From Clostridiales bacterium (GTDB lineage Bacteria; Bacillota; Clostridia; Saccharofermentanales; Saccharofermentanaceae), in the NCBI GenBank assembly GCA_017554745.1, contig JAFZHS010000017.1, positions 124,001 to 188,000 on the forward strand: a stretch of DNA of 64,000 nucleotides, read 5' to 3'. Positions 10,001 to 18,278 of the stretch are shown piece after piece. The stretch's first letter is position 1, and each line of letters opens with the position of its first letter. The notes beneath the pieces were generated by a model. It saw only the letters and a program-made list of their open reading frames with translations. It made no database searches and was not told the origin of the DNA. The position numbers and the translations under genes were made by a program.

Positions 10001-10959
10001 GTAACTGAATAAACCTCGGCAACATGCAGTACTACCTCTTCAGACATGTCACTGAAACCGAACTTATCGGTAACGATACAGCGATAAGCCAAGCCGTCTC
10101 TGGCCTGTGTAATGCCGATAGATAACGTAGCCGTCTTAGCGCCGTCATTCATGGAGCAGGCTGTCCAGCCGGAAGACTTGCGGACCTGCCACTGATATTT
10201 AATGCCGGAGCCCTTTGCTTCTACGGTGAATGTAGCTGTACCGCCTACCGGACCGCTGTAATCAACAGGCTGAGTAAGGATCTCAGCAAGCTCGCCTACA
10301 TGAAGCGTAACTTCATCTGTTGTGACGGTGTTAGTGCGCTCATCAGTAATAATGCACTTATACGTTGTGTTGTCACGTGCAGAAGTGATCGCGAGTGACA
10401 ATGTAGCAGTCTTTGCGCCATCATTCTTGGAGCAATTGGACCAGCCCGAAGACTTGAGGACCTGCCACTGGTAAGTGAGTCCGTCACCGTCTGCTTCTAC
10501 AGTAAACTTAGCCGTCTCTCCTACCGGTCCGTAATAATCGGTAGGCTGGGAGATTATCGTAAGATCCTTGGGACGATTGCCTACTGTAAGAGTGGCTTCT
10601 TCTGTAATAACAGAGGTCTCATTGGCATCTGAGATGATGCAATGGTATTTTGTGTTATTACGGTTTGACGTGATCGCGAGCGTCAGCGTATCTGTTTTTG
10701 CTCCGTCTTTGTTGGAGCAGTTTGTCCAGCCGGAAGACTTAAGTACCTGCCATTGATACGTCAGGCTTGAGCCTTCTGCCTCTACAGTAAATGTCGCCGT
10801 CTCGCCAACGGGACCCATGTAGTCAACGGGCTGAGAGATAATGTCGATCGTAGATTCAGGCTGTAGCTCGTCATCAGCCTTAGCTTTGAAAGGAACAAAA
10901 GCGACCAAAGCTAAAGCTATGAAGATCACCATGAATCTGGTTATCATGCCTCTTCTCAT
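7048..10959 (-). CDS. Secreted protein with three Ig-like domains and about twelve Listeria-Bacteroides (InlB B-type) repeats
   Basis: A 1303-residue exported protein. Signal peptide 1-28; three Ig-like repeats (~38-310) with YQWQV(L/R)KSSGW and NDGAKT signatures; then about twelve 65-80-residue repeats recognisable by GYxFxGW and a final YAxW, interspersed with VTYDANGG-type starts. This is the Listeria-Bacteroides/Flg_new repeat, a stalk or adhesion module. The later repeats are unusually rich in Asp and Glu. No LPXTG, SLH or transmembrane anchor is visible, so it is released or held non-covalently. The start at 10959 is preceded by GGAGG; the in-frame extension 18 codons upstream has no ribosome-binding site. 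It has its own promoter (11024-11052) and terminator (6986-7012), so it is a single-gene unit. Confidence 0.87.
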   Translation of the reverse strand: MRRGMITRFMVIFIALALVAFVPFKAKADDELQPESTIDIISQPVDYMGPVGETATFTVEAEGSSLTYQWQVLKSSGWTNCSNKDGAKTDTLTLAITSNRNNTKYHCIISDANETSVITEEATLTVGNRPKDLTIISQPTDYYGPVGETAKFTVEADGDGLTYQWQVLKSSGWSNCSKNDGAKTATLSLAITSARDNTTYKCIITDERTNTVTTDEVTLHVGELAEILTQPVDYSGPVGGTATFTVEAKGSGIKYQWQVRKSSGWTACSMNDGAKTATLSIGITQARDGLAYRCIVTDKFGFSDMSEEVVLHVAEVYSVTFDAGEGIFPSNNQATTTDTYEPGSMILSEFEVPVREGYKFLGWKNASGTYVNYVELTENVTFTAGWVKTYTVTYHANGGSFGDSDTYIETDINKGNYYIQYGIEPHRPGYVFVGWIYNNKPVNSMNRIRITSNADVYADWAPAATVTYLANGGKWQYGDNEPVTTEIRDELKGVTYYIGSDVEEPFREGYKFIGWKINDEWAECVVLNSNITIEAQWEGCVNVTFDANQGAWYGWEPDEFEGHPTQETTRVEQWEIMESWINMDWPERECYDFIGWSTDPDATEAEPQFFYDLTEDVVFYAIWRAKGVIHYNAGDGEFRFYEGPDTYKTEQVVDDYVSGPDFYYVEYFMRPERDGYEFNGWVDGKNEPVTGDIIVDNDTDLYLYATWLKRVTITYDANGGGWNVHVRQDGQEWDEYRETEYDSGMEGDYYRFNDWRPSLEDYEFTGWMFEDETLVEDKDYLLTDKDITVYAVWTKLKKVTYDANGGYYNYVDYNSEDYENSFIRYYRADEEFHLDGRRPEINEDDRYFIGWTTEQDNIATLVDDSLDLSNVDEITLYAYWYTPATITYHGNGGVWHDWDEENQEEIEIDTIVRSAWDDGRYRIEGWRPDYTQRGEYELLGYAIDDTSNEVTYYCDEELDLVAEDMDLYAVWAAYPKLIFNAGEGCFWDGRTVETRYFGNGQKVFVRCEAPERLGYDFIGWAYADDPDCTIVDESILELYFNDEYEFVAIWEKRPTVIVCYDPNGGSFGEPEGKDFRGWDQDPDENFAVGCAWPWRFGYEFVGWSLDPEATEAEKDWIYDLEEDTVFYAIWKRNVLVTLDAAGGNFEVWVDGYWDEEQDEWIEGHDEYVGYDYFSVKENSIIPVRHIGFSVGREGYSFDGWTDAEGNYVNLVEVGTEDITLYASWIKEYQVTFDYNDGIDYGEDYEPMIYYYNEGDVIETVYLEEPYRDGYMFVGWTVDDQYVTYVDVDRDMTFVAQWIEVDEF

Positions 10960-11023
10960 AATGCTTACCTCCAGTTCTTGAAAATAGAAATGTAAAAACG
11001 AGTTGACAAACAACTATAAATCA

Positions 11024-11052
11024 ATACTAATTTACTATTTAGGCGTGGTCAA
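11024..11052 (-). promoter_or_regulatory. Sigma-A-type promoter for the Listeria-Bacteroides repeat gene
   Basis: Minus-strand TTGACC (11047-11052), a 17-nt spacer and TAGTAT (11024-11029), about 60 nt before the ATG at 10959. Confidence 0.6.
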
Positions 11053-11055
11053 TGT

Positions 11056-11091
11056 ATTATCGGGTTTATTTTCTGTTTATTCACCGATAAT
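11056..11091. promoter_or_regulatory. Dyad upstream of the -35 box, possible operator
   Basis: Perfect 8-nt arms ATTATCGG (11056-11063) and CCGATAAT (11084-11091), 28 bp centre to centre. The dyad begins 4 bp upstream of the -35 element. It has no T-run and so is not a convincing terminator for the polysaccharide operon ending at 11127; an activator or repressor site is possible. Confidence 0.35.
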
Positions 11092-11126
11092 TTAAGTGGT
11101 TCATAAATTGATAAAACAATGGAGAC

Positions 11127-12017
11127 TTACTTAAGGTACTTTTTCCACTTAATTGATAATATCAAACCCGGGAAATACATAAGTTTATTGAGTTTGTTGA
11201 TCTCTAATCCAAGGCTCTTTATCTCGCTGTATTTCTTCTTTGAAATAAACATATAGGCAAATCCCTGCATGGAAAAGCCGAGGCGGTACTTAAGCCCGCT
11301 GTCCTTTACCTGGAGCTGCGTGCAGTACTCGATCATGCTAAGAGGATTCTTTACCCTGAGCCTTCTTCCCTGCTTTGTGATGCCGCCGTCAAGATAGCTC
11401 GTGGTGCCCAGGACCTCGTGAGACCATAAGAATCTGGACTTTGAGGTCACCTTCATCATCAATGTGGCAGGGCCGGAATATTTCTCATTCTCAAATTCTG
11501 TAAAACGAAGACTGCCGAGCTTATCGGTAAAATAGCCTACATAGCCGTCGGCATTATATTTCTTAGCCTTGTGCAGCTGATAAGACATGTAGAAATCATT
11601 CTCAAAGTAAGGATATGCGATGATCTCATTCTTATCGGAGTCAAACCTGTTGAAGTGAATCGCTCCGCACTCGCTTCCCTTATATTCCTCAACATATTTC
11701 CTTACGATCTCGATAGCCGAATCATTAAGATTCTCATCGTCGTCAATTATCAGGATGAAATCCACGCCATCATCCATCGCATCGAGAGCCGCATTGATAG
11801 ATCTGCTCTTTCCCCTGTTTGTGTGATGGATCACCTTCATCTGCAAAGCATTCTCATCCTGCATGGCAGTAATGGCATCCACCGTCTCCTGCCTGCTACC
11901 GTCATTTACGACAAACCACGTAAAACGCTTATCCTGCTGGTTTTTAAGCGATGAATAGAGCTTTTTAAGCTCTTCGGGGTGATTGTATGTAGCTGTAAGG
12001 ACAACGATAGATTCCAT
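11127..12017 (-). CDS. Family 2 glycosyltransferase
   Basis: A GT-A fold enzyme of 296 residues that should transfer a sugar from a nucleotide-sugar to a lipid-linked oligosaccharide on the cytoplasmic face. It shows the GT2 start VVLTATYNHPEELKKL, the nucleotide-binding VVNDGS, and an acidic metal-binding cluster IIDDDENL in place of a simple DxD. Last gene of the first polysaccharide operon, 4 nt after the preceding gene. Acceptor and donor cannot be read from the sequence. No terminator hairpin is obvious after the stop. Confidence 0.85.
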   Translation of the reverse strand: MESIVVLTATYNHPEELKKLYSSLKNQQDKRFTWFVVNDGSRQETVDAITAMQDENALQMKVIHHTNRGKSRSINAALDAMDDGVDFILIIDDDENLNDSAIEIVRKYVEEYKGSECGAIHFNRFDSDKNEIIAYPYFENDFYMSYQLHKAKKYNADGYVGYFTDKLGSLRFTEFENEKYSGPATLMMKVTSKSRFLWSHEVLGTTSYLDGGITKQGRRLRVKNPLSMIEYCTQLQVKDSGLKYRLGFSMQGFAYMFISKKKYSEIKSLGLEINKLNKLMYFPGLILSIKWKKYLK

Positions 12018-12021
12018 AGGA

Positions 12022-12966
12022 TTACTTTTTCCTGATTACATATACGATATTGCGCATGGTCAGAAGCTTATTGACCATTTTATTCGATTTGAAAAGAGAA
12101 CCGATGAGCTTGCCTGCTTTGCGGTTATTAAGAGCTTCTATTGCTGCTTCATGCATTGTGATGGCTTCCTGAGCCTGCTTTAGCTGCTTATCAGTAAGTT
12201 TATCGCTGTATTCACCTGTCAGAGCCTTTAATTCGCGGACTTTGAAGATCCTCGAATCGATCTGGCGCTTCAAGCTCTTGGAAGAATCCAATATTCCGGT
12301 CTCGAAAGAAGACACGTTATTCGTATGAACTCTGTGCCTTACCAGAGCTTTATTGAGCTGATAGTACTTGCCGTTGACTGTGGCGATAAGGCCTACGGGA
12401 AGATCGTGAGGGATCTCATACTTTGTGGAGATCTTCTCTACTTCATCAAGCAGATCTCTTTTTAAGATAAGCGCAAGACCTGAGCTTCTGCCACTCCTCA
12501 TCCTGTCTTCTATCGTAAGCTTGGTGACTTCGCCTTTGCCGCGTACTTTCTTGAAGCGGTTCGGACCGTCTTTGACAAAATTACCGTCAGAATCGATTGT
12601 TGTAAGCAGGCAGTAAGCCGCATCGGCATCCTTTTCGACCATTACCTTCTCGAGCTCTTCGATCTTCTCTTTCTCCCAGACATCATCCTGGTCGCAGAAC
12701 AAGATAAGATCGCCCGTTGAGCGCTTGGCGCCATCAAGGAAATTCTTGATAAAGCCTTTATTCTCGGGGTTTACAGAGAAGGTCCACTTATCCTGAAGGT
12801 TGTACTTGGAGATGTAATCCGTGACTATCGCAGGAGTCTCATCAGAGGACCTGTCATCAGAGATAATGACCTCGTCAGCGGGCCTTGTCTGGGTCCTTAT
12901 GGAATCAAGCTGCTCGATGATATAGTGAGAGCCGTTGTATGTGGATACGATAACCGAGATCTTCAT
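12022..12966 (-). CDS. Family 2 glycosyltransferase (rhamnosyltransferase-like)
   Basis: A 314-residue GT2 enzyme with SVIVSTYNGSHYI, the SDDRSSDET donor-binding segment and FCDQDDVW, a motif common in putative rhamnosyl- and other hexosyltransferases of polysaccharide clusters. The ATG at 12966 overlaps the preceding stop by one base (TAATG). A TTG five codons earlier is the alternative start; translational coupling makes the ATG more likely. No membrane segment is evident, so it is probably peripheral at the inner face. Sugar specificity is unknown. Confidence 0.83.
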   Translation of the reverse strand: MKISVIVSTYNGSHYIIEQLDSIRTQTRPADEVIISDDRSSDETPAIVTDYISKYNLQDKWTFSVNPENKGFIKNFLDGAKRSTGDLILFCDQDDVWEKEKIEELEKVMVEKDADAAYCLLTTIDSDGNFVKDGPNRFKKVRGKGEVTKLTIEDRMRSGRSSGLALILKRDLLDEVEKISTKYEIPHDLPVGLIATVNGKYYQLNKALVRHRVHTNNVSSFETGILDSSKSLKRQIDSRIFKVRELKALTGEYSDKLTDKQLKQAQEAITMHEAAIEALNNRKAGKLIGSLFKSNKMVNKLLTMRNIVYVIRKK

Positions 12967-14471
12967 TATAAGTAATCCCAAATAACCTGTTTGATCGATA
13001 AGAGCTCTTTGTCATAGGGCTGCATGCCGTTGATGTCCACGATCTTTGCGCCCTGGAAAGTGATGGAATTAAGGTCATCTATCTTATTCTGGAGAGACTT
13101 AAGATCTGTCTGCTCCGGCTTACGTCTCTGTGATTCTTCAGCTGTGATATTGATCCTGAATACGAGATCAGGCTTTATCTCTGTAACGATCTGAAGAGCC
13201 TTCATCTCCTTAGCGGCCATTTTCCTGACAAACCTTTCGGCCTTGATCATCTTGCCGTAAGTCTCGATCTTCGGACCGTCATTCTTATTGGGAAGCTCGA
13301 TCTGAGGATATCTGTCGAGAACGCACAGGCCCCCGCCGATCCTGTACTTGTTCATCTTGATCATCTTCTTGTGGTTATTTTTCTCTACGCTGTAGATCGC
13401 AGAGATCCAGAGCCTCTTGCGCATATATTTCGCGGGCTTTTTGAAGAATGATATTGGTTCTTTCTGAACATAATCAGAGCTGTTGATGCTGACGTCAGCA
13501 GATGCTTTTGAGACTGATCTCATCTTCTTAAGTCCAGCAGTAAGAGGCGTGGTCTTGCCGTCACCAAGGCCCATATAAACAAGCTGGCAGTCAAATTGTC
13601 TGGAGATCCACTTATAGATCTCTTTAACGACCGTGCTCTTGCCGGCTCCGTCAACGCCAACAAATGCGAAAATACCGCCTGTGGTAAGCGCAGTCTTCCT
13701 GTTAAAGTCAAACTTGCCCTTCTTTTTGCGGATACGGTGATAGTAAAAATCGCACTTTCTCGTAAAGCTCTGGCAGGAAGACTTAAATCCGCCCTTTACT
13801 CTGTAGTGCTTCAGAGATTTTCTGACGATCTTGGTAAGCTTTCTGAATTCGCTGCTGTTGATCTGAGCTTTGTAAATGATATCTAAAAGCTTTTCAGAAT
13901 AGTATTTTCCGAATAATTCCCTGGCATACTCTTCTACTACAGCCTTATCGCACTTATCGATTATCTGTGATCTCTCATCCTGAAGAGATTTATGAGTTTT
14001 ATATAAGCCGATGCGCGACTTGATCCAGTCCTTCATGCGGGACTTAATGACAGATCTGACATTCAGAAGGATTATCTCCATATTGGGATCAGACGTATAA
14101 ATACCGAATTCTTCGTTAAGAACGCGCGTATCAAGTATCTTCTCCCTCCACGGGATCTCATATTCCTTGACGTAAGCCTTGCCGGAGATCAACTGGTAAT
14201 GAAGATGCAAATGATGGATATTGCCGCTCTCGGGATCAAAGAAAAGCCAGTTATCAACGCCCGGATAGTGCTTCGAAGTGATTGTATTCATCTGCTTTGC
14301 GTTAAGCTTAACGAGCACCGAATACAGGTCTTTCTGCCTGCGGGGATCTACTATGACGTCAAAGTCACCGGTCTTATTGAAGCTGAAGTCAAGATTAACA
14401 TTGCTCTTAAAATGAGCATACCTGATGCCCTCAGAAGTTAACGCATTAAAGAATTCGTTCATTATATGCAT
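12966..14471 (-). CDS. Nucleotidyltransferase-like and thymidylate-kinase-like P-loop fusion protein
   Basis: A 501-residue two-part protein. The N-terminus (~1-110) has a nucleotidyltransferase-like pattern (YAHFKSNVNLD and GDFDVIVDP), related in style to the NTP_transf_5 proteins elsewhere in the window. At ~270 a Walker A motif, GVDGAGKST, starts a domain resembling thymidylate kinase, with a DRYP-type segment (VLDRYPQIELP) near 390. A basic linker joins them. Its place between flippase and glycosyltransferases implies a role in building or phosphorylating the polysaccharide, not in dTMP synthesis; that is inference. GGAG lies 8 nt before the ATG. Confidence 0.72.
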   Translation of the reverse strand: MHIMNEFFNALTSEGIRYAHFKSNVNLDFSFNKTGDFDVIVDPRRQKDLYSVLVKLNAKQMNTITSKHYPGVDNWLFFDPESGNIHHLHLHYQLISGKAYVKEYEIPWREKILDTRVLNEEFGIYTSDPNMEIILLNVRSVIKSRMKDWIKSRIGLYKTHKSLQDERSQIIDKCDKAVVEEYARELFGKYYSEKLLDIIYKAQINSSEFRKLTKIVRKSLKHYRVKGGFKSSCQSFTRKCDFYYHRIRKKKGKFDFNRKTALTTGGIFAFVGVDGAGKSTVVKEIYKWISRQFDCQLVYMGLGDGKTTPLTAGLKKMRSVSKASADVSINSSDYVQKEPISFFKKPAKYMRKRLWISAIYSVEKNNHKKMIKMNKYRIGGGLCVLDRYPQIELPNKNDGPKIETYGKMIKAERFVRKMAAKEMKALQIVTEIKPDLVFRINITAEESQRRKPEQTDLKSLQNKIDDLNSITFQGAKIVDINGMQPYDKELLSIKQVIWDYL

Positions 14472-14484
14472 AGTTCTGACTCCA

Positions 14485-15765
14485 TTACTCTTTTGCCTTA
14501 CTAGATTTTAACAATCTTCTGAGCATTTCAAAATCTTTCTTTTGCGGGATTATCATCTCCGTTACCCTGATCTTGGTCTTGACGGAGAACCAGATAAGGA
14601 ATGTCAGACCGCATACGAAGTTGCCGAGTCCCGTAGCGAAAGCCGCACCGTTGATGCCCCAGATGGGGATCAAAAGCAGGTTAAATACGACGTCTGTTAC
14701 GATAGCGATGCTGAGCATGAGCACATTTAACACCTGCTTTTTATTGACGATATTGTACTGAGCGATGAGTTTAAAGTAACCGATAGCGACTGTACCGAAT
14801 GAGCTAATGAGCAAAGCCTGGTAAGCATCTTTATACTCTTCGCCGTAAAGGATATTGATAACGAACTGGCCTAAAAGCAGGAAGATAACGCACATGAATA
14901 CAGATGACCAGATAGATACTCTGCAGACATTTGCGACTTCATGCTCATCGCTTCCCTTGCTCAAACGAGATACCAGCACGCCCTTTAATGTATCAGGTAT
15001 CATGATGATCCTGTCAGCCATCTGGATGCCGATCGAATAAATGCCGATCATGGCACTGGAGATATATGTGTACTGCTTGAGCATCAGGACGTCGATCTTG
15101 TAATTCAAGGTAGTCATGAGCAGAGCCACCATCGGGAAAAAGCCGTATTTCGCGAGGTCAAAAGCAAGTTTGCGCATGCCTTTATGGATGACCACATGGG
15201 GCTTGAGCATAATCGTATAAACGACTGCCTTGAAGAGCTCTACGAACAGCAGGATAGCTACAAGCCAGACCAGATTTCTCTCCACGCTGATCCAGAGTAT
15301 AGCTACAAACGCCACTTCTACGATTCCGGCGATTGTCCACCAGAGATTACGCTTGTTCGGGAATTCGATGAGGCTGACATATGCCACGATCTTGGAGTAT
15401 CCGAAGATCGGGATAAGGAAAATAGCTATCTTTACTTCGATATTGTCGAAAGGCAGGAAGAATATAAGTCCCGCGATCAGAAGGAAGAACGTGAACAGTA
15501 TTATCATCAGCGACATGTAGTCATTGAAGATCTTCTCTTTACCGTATTTCTTTCTAAAGTACGGATATGCCTGGTGCATACCGAAGGTAATTACGATGGC
15601 GCCGATATTGGTAATTGACGTGATATACGAAGATGTGCCCTGGAGAGCCGCGCCAAGGAATCTTGCGACGAGGATAGACTGCAGCAGGCTTATTGCTACT
15701 GAAGCAAAACGGCTCAGTATCGAGAAGAAATATTCGTTATGTAAAAGTCTCGATAACTTATTCAT
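14485..15765 (-). CDS. Wzx-type polysaccharide flippase
   Basis: A 426-residue integral membrane protein with roughly twelve hydrophobic helices and the N-terminal pattern of the MOP/polysaccharide-exporter family (LARFxGAxxQG-like VARFLGAALQG). It should flip the undecaprenyl-linked repeat unit across the membrane. The ATG directly follows the previous stop (0-nt gap), so it is tightly coupled. It is the only flippase of the first locus; a second one sits at 37505-39043. Confidence 0.85.
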   Translation of the reverse strand: MNKLSRLLHNEYFFSILSRFASVAISLLQSILVARFLGAALQGTSSYITSITNIGAIVITFGMHQAYPYFRKKYGKEKIFNDYMSLMIILFTFFLLIAGLIFFLPFDNIEVKIAIFLIPIFGYSKIVAYVSLIEFPNKRNLWWTIAGIVEVAFVAILWISVERNLVWLVAILLFVELFKAVVYTIMLKPHVVIHKGMRKLAFDLAKYGFFPMVALLMTTLNYKIDVLMLKQYTYISSAMIGIYSIGIQMADRIIMIPDTLKGVLVSRLSKGSDEHEVANVCRVSIWSSVFMCVIFLLLGQFVINILYGEEYKDAYQALLISSFGTVAIGYFKLIAQYNIVNKKQVLNVLMLSIAIVTDVVFNLLLIPIWGINGAAFATGLGNFVCGLTFLIWFSVKTKIRVTEMIIPQKKDFEMLRRLLKSSKAKE

Positions 15766-16419
15766 TTACTGATCCTTTAATACAAAGCCGGTTATTTCCT
15801 TCAAAGCATCGCTACTAGCAGTATCGATCTTAATGAGATTTGCAGGCGCGAAATAAGCTATTACCGCCTGAATGTTCTTATCTTTAAGCTCAAGATTTGC
15901 CTTCTGCTGTTCTGCTTCACCGATCAGGTACCTGTCCCCTTTATTCCCGCGCTTCTTGAGGCGCTCGATATTGGTATCGATATCAACGCTGCAGCTGATC
16001 ACAGATGTATCAGGGCTCTCGTAGATTGGCTTTAACACCTTAGGAAGTTTCTCGAGATTAGCTATAGCCTTGCCGTGAGACAAAGTCGTTATGTACTGGA
16101 GTATTCCCTCATCAAAGAGCAGATAATCTATTTTGCCGCTCTTTGACCATTCGTCTAACTGGCAGCGGACGACAGCGATCTTTATGCCGTAAACGATGCG
16201 GTCTCTGTTGGGAAAGCCCATGACGAACATTGATCTCATGCACGAACCAAAGAAGCCCTTCTTAAACAGATAACGGAAGAATGCCTTGGACACGCTTCCC
16301 TTAAGCTCGTTATAGTTATTTGCGGTAAAGCCTTTTGCCTTCAGCTCATCAGTCAAGAGATCGCATAAAGTAGTCTTTCCGCAACCCGGTGTGCCGCAGA
16401 ACTCTATAACACGCATCAC
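15766..16419 (-). CDS. Thymidylate/adenylate-kinase-like P-loop protein of the polysaccharide operon
   Basis: A 217-residue P-loop protein with Walker A GTPGCGKTT at residues 9-17 and an acidic LLFDEGILQY segment near 100 that may act as Walker B. The lid-like basic stretch NIERLKKRGNKGDRY follows. The overall plan is that of nucleoside monophosphate kinases, but the operon position (ATGA overlap with the polymerase gene, abutting the flippase gene) suggests a glycan- or carrier-related kinase. Together with the kinase half of 12966-14471 it makes two such domains in one locus. The substrate is unknown. Confidence 0.7.
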   Translation of the reverse strand: MMRVIEFCGTPGCGKTTLCDLLTDELKAKGFTANNYNELKGSVSKAFFRYLFKKGFFGSCMRSMFVMGFPNRDRIVYGIKIAVVRCQLDEWSKSGKIDYLLFDEGILQYITTLSHGKAIANLEKLPKVLKPIYESPDTSVISCSVDIDTNIERLKKRGNKGDRYLIGEAEQQKANLELKDKNIQAVIAYFAPANLIKIDTASSDALKEITGFVLKDQ

Positions 16420-17714
16420 TTAACAAACCTCTTTTTATTGGCAAAACGCGATAAGAATATAGACATCAGGATAGCAATCAGCGCACCCTTAAGGCTCGTG
16501 CCGATGATGGTATTGATCGTTCCTCTGTAGCATCCTGCAACGATGGAGATCGAATAAAGATAGAAAACCAATGAATAAAGGCTCTTTGTGTGATGCCTGT
16601 ATGTGTATCTGATGAAAGCTCCCAAAAGTATAAATACCAGCACGATGCCTAAGACGCCGCCGATAACGTATCCGAAGCCGACATAAGTAAATGCCTGTCC
16701 CTTAAATGTTCCGGGATAAACCTCATTGTTGTACCAAGTGGAAGGATTGAAAGTATTAACAAAAGGCACAAGACCTCTGACCATCTCGTTAAAGAGGATC
16801 TTTATGCCGTAATATCCCTTGGTCCAGTCATTGTTGATGAGGAACTGTGTATTTCTTCCGGTGGCACGGAAGTCTGACATCAGGAACTGATAGAGGAAGT
16901 TACCCTCCATGTGGTTCGTGTTCATCTCGCCTCTTAAGAAGTAATACTTGAAGTTTACGGACAAGATCATTATTACGACACCGATAGGAACGAATATGAA
17001 GAGGTGCTTTTTCTTGATCTTACCGAAATAGAACAGCACGAACAAAAGGACAAGGATCGTTCTGATAAACATATCTCGCTCACCTGTCAGAAGTCCGAGA
17101 ATAACGGATGCAGCTAATGAAACAAGCACGTAAGCTATTACCTTCTTGTTTTCGACGCATTTGTTGTAACACATCTGGATGAGCATGATTACGAGCATCC
17201 ATCTGATGAGATGAACACCAAGGCTGTAGAAAACGTCATTTGCCTCCTTCATCGCGATCTTACCGGAATAGCCTCTTCTCAAAAGGATAAAAGCAAAGAC
17301 TACAGCAAGTATCGCAAAGAGGTAAAACAGGAGATCGTTATATTTGGTATTGATGAGCGTAATATTGTCTTCGAGCTTGTCATCTACGACCTCACCGCCG
17401 ACAACAGTCAGTACGACAGCCAGCGCGATGAGCGTAAATACTGTATTCTGATAGCTGTAGCCTGCGTAGGTGTCATAGCCCATCGCATAAAGGATCGTGT
17501 AAGACGTGTTATAAAGGCAGAATGTCAGAGAGAACCAGCAATAAGGGTGGATAAGGTCAAATTTTACGAGCCAGCAGGCTGCGAAGGCTACGGCCCAGAC
17601 CACGAAGAGATGGACAGCGACACTATCAAAGAAGAATACGGCTAATAAAGCAAATGCTATGACAAATAGCATTATCAGCGTTCTATAGTTGATGAATGTC
17701 CTTAAATGTTCCAT
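16416..17714 (-). CDS. Wzy-like oligosaccharide repeat-unit polymerase
   Basis: A very hydrophobic protein of 432 residues with about ten to twelve transmembrane segments and a large extracytoplasmic loop (~280-350, containing NTFNPSTWYNNEVYPG), the usual layout of O-antigen/capsule polymerases of the EpsG/Wzy group. It should polymerise flipped repeat units. Assignment rests on topology, length and context, since Wzy proteins share little sequence. Overlaps the next gene by 4 nt. Confidence 0.75.
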   Translation of the reverse strand: MEHLRTFINYRTLIMLFVIAFALLAVFFFDSVAVHLFVVWAVAFAACWLVKFDLIHPYCWFSLTFCLYNTSYTILYAMGYDTYAGYSYQNTVFTLIALAVVLTVVGGEVVDDKLEDNITLINTKYNDLLFYLFAILAVVFAFILLRRGYSGKIAMKEANDVFYSLGVHLIRWMLVIMLIQMCYNKCVENKKVIAYVLVSLAASVILGLLTGERDMFIRTILVLLFVLFYFGKIKKKHLFIFVPIGVVIMILSVNFKYYFLRGEMNTNHMEGNFLYQFLMSDFRATGRNTQFLINNDWTKGYYGIKILFNEMVRGLVPFVNTFNPSTWYNNEVYPGTFKGQAFTYVGFGYVIGGVLGIVLVFILLGAFIRYTYRHHTKSLYSLVFYLYSISIVAGCYRGTINTIIGTSLKGALIAILMSIFLSRFANKKRFVK

Positions 17715-17723
17715 ATAAATGGC

Positions 17724-18278
17724 TTAATCGACCTTTAGCACTTCTTCATTTCGCTTCTGCACAACAACAGAACCGGCCGGATACTTACCTTTAATCACGC
17801 TTCCGGCGCCGATCACGGAGTTGTCACCGATCTCAGTGCCTCTGAGGATTATGGTATTCGCACCGATCCACACATTATTACCGATAACGACAGGAGCAGT
17901 CTTAAACTTTTTGGCTTTAAGTCCTCCCTCAGCACGAAAATCGTGATCCTGGTCATAGACACAGACATAAGGTCCGAACTCAACACCGTTACCAATTATA
18001 ACACTCTCATGAGCGGTAATAATGCATCCTGAATTCATATAAAAATTGTCACCGATGGTGACTTTTCCGCCATTTCGAACAGCGATACGGCCATTGGGAA
18101 GAGCATGAATGCGCTTGCCGATGATAAGGGAGCCGCCCTTTCTGACATCAAGCTCACAGCTTGCAGGTATCATTGCGGGCAGACTGATCTTAACCTTAGA
18201 GCCTCTGGTGATCTTGAGGCCCAAGAACTTAAAGAAACCCGAAACGGACGAATTGAAAGCCTTTATATACTTGTTCAT
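17724..18278 (-). CDS. Left-handed beta-helix acyl/acetyltransferase
   Basis: A hexapeptide-repeat transferase of 184 residues (repeats like IGNNVWIGANTIILRGTEI and IGDNSVIGAGSVI) of the maltose/WbbJ acetyltransferase class. The histidines in YDQDHDF fit the catalytic region. It probably O- or N-acetylates a sugar of the repeat unit using acetyl-CoA. The N-terminal ~30 residues are a basic amphipathic extension. Overlaps the preceding gene by ATGA. Confidence 0.83.
   Translation of the reverse strand: MNKYIKAFNSSVSGFFKFLGLKITRGSKVKISLPAMIPASCELDVRKGGSLIIGKRIHALPNGRIAVRNGGKVTIGDNFYMNSGCIITAHESVIIGNGVEFGPYVCVYDQDHDFRAEGGLKAKKFKTAPVVIGNNVWIGANTIILRGTEIGDNSVIGAGSVIKGKYPAGSVVVQKRNEEVLKVD

Noticed and set aside
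164..10959. Many long antisense open frames in the repeat-protein genes
   Set aside because: Low stop density is a by-product of the repetitive codon use of the sense genes; none has a ribosome-binding site or protein-like composition.
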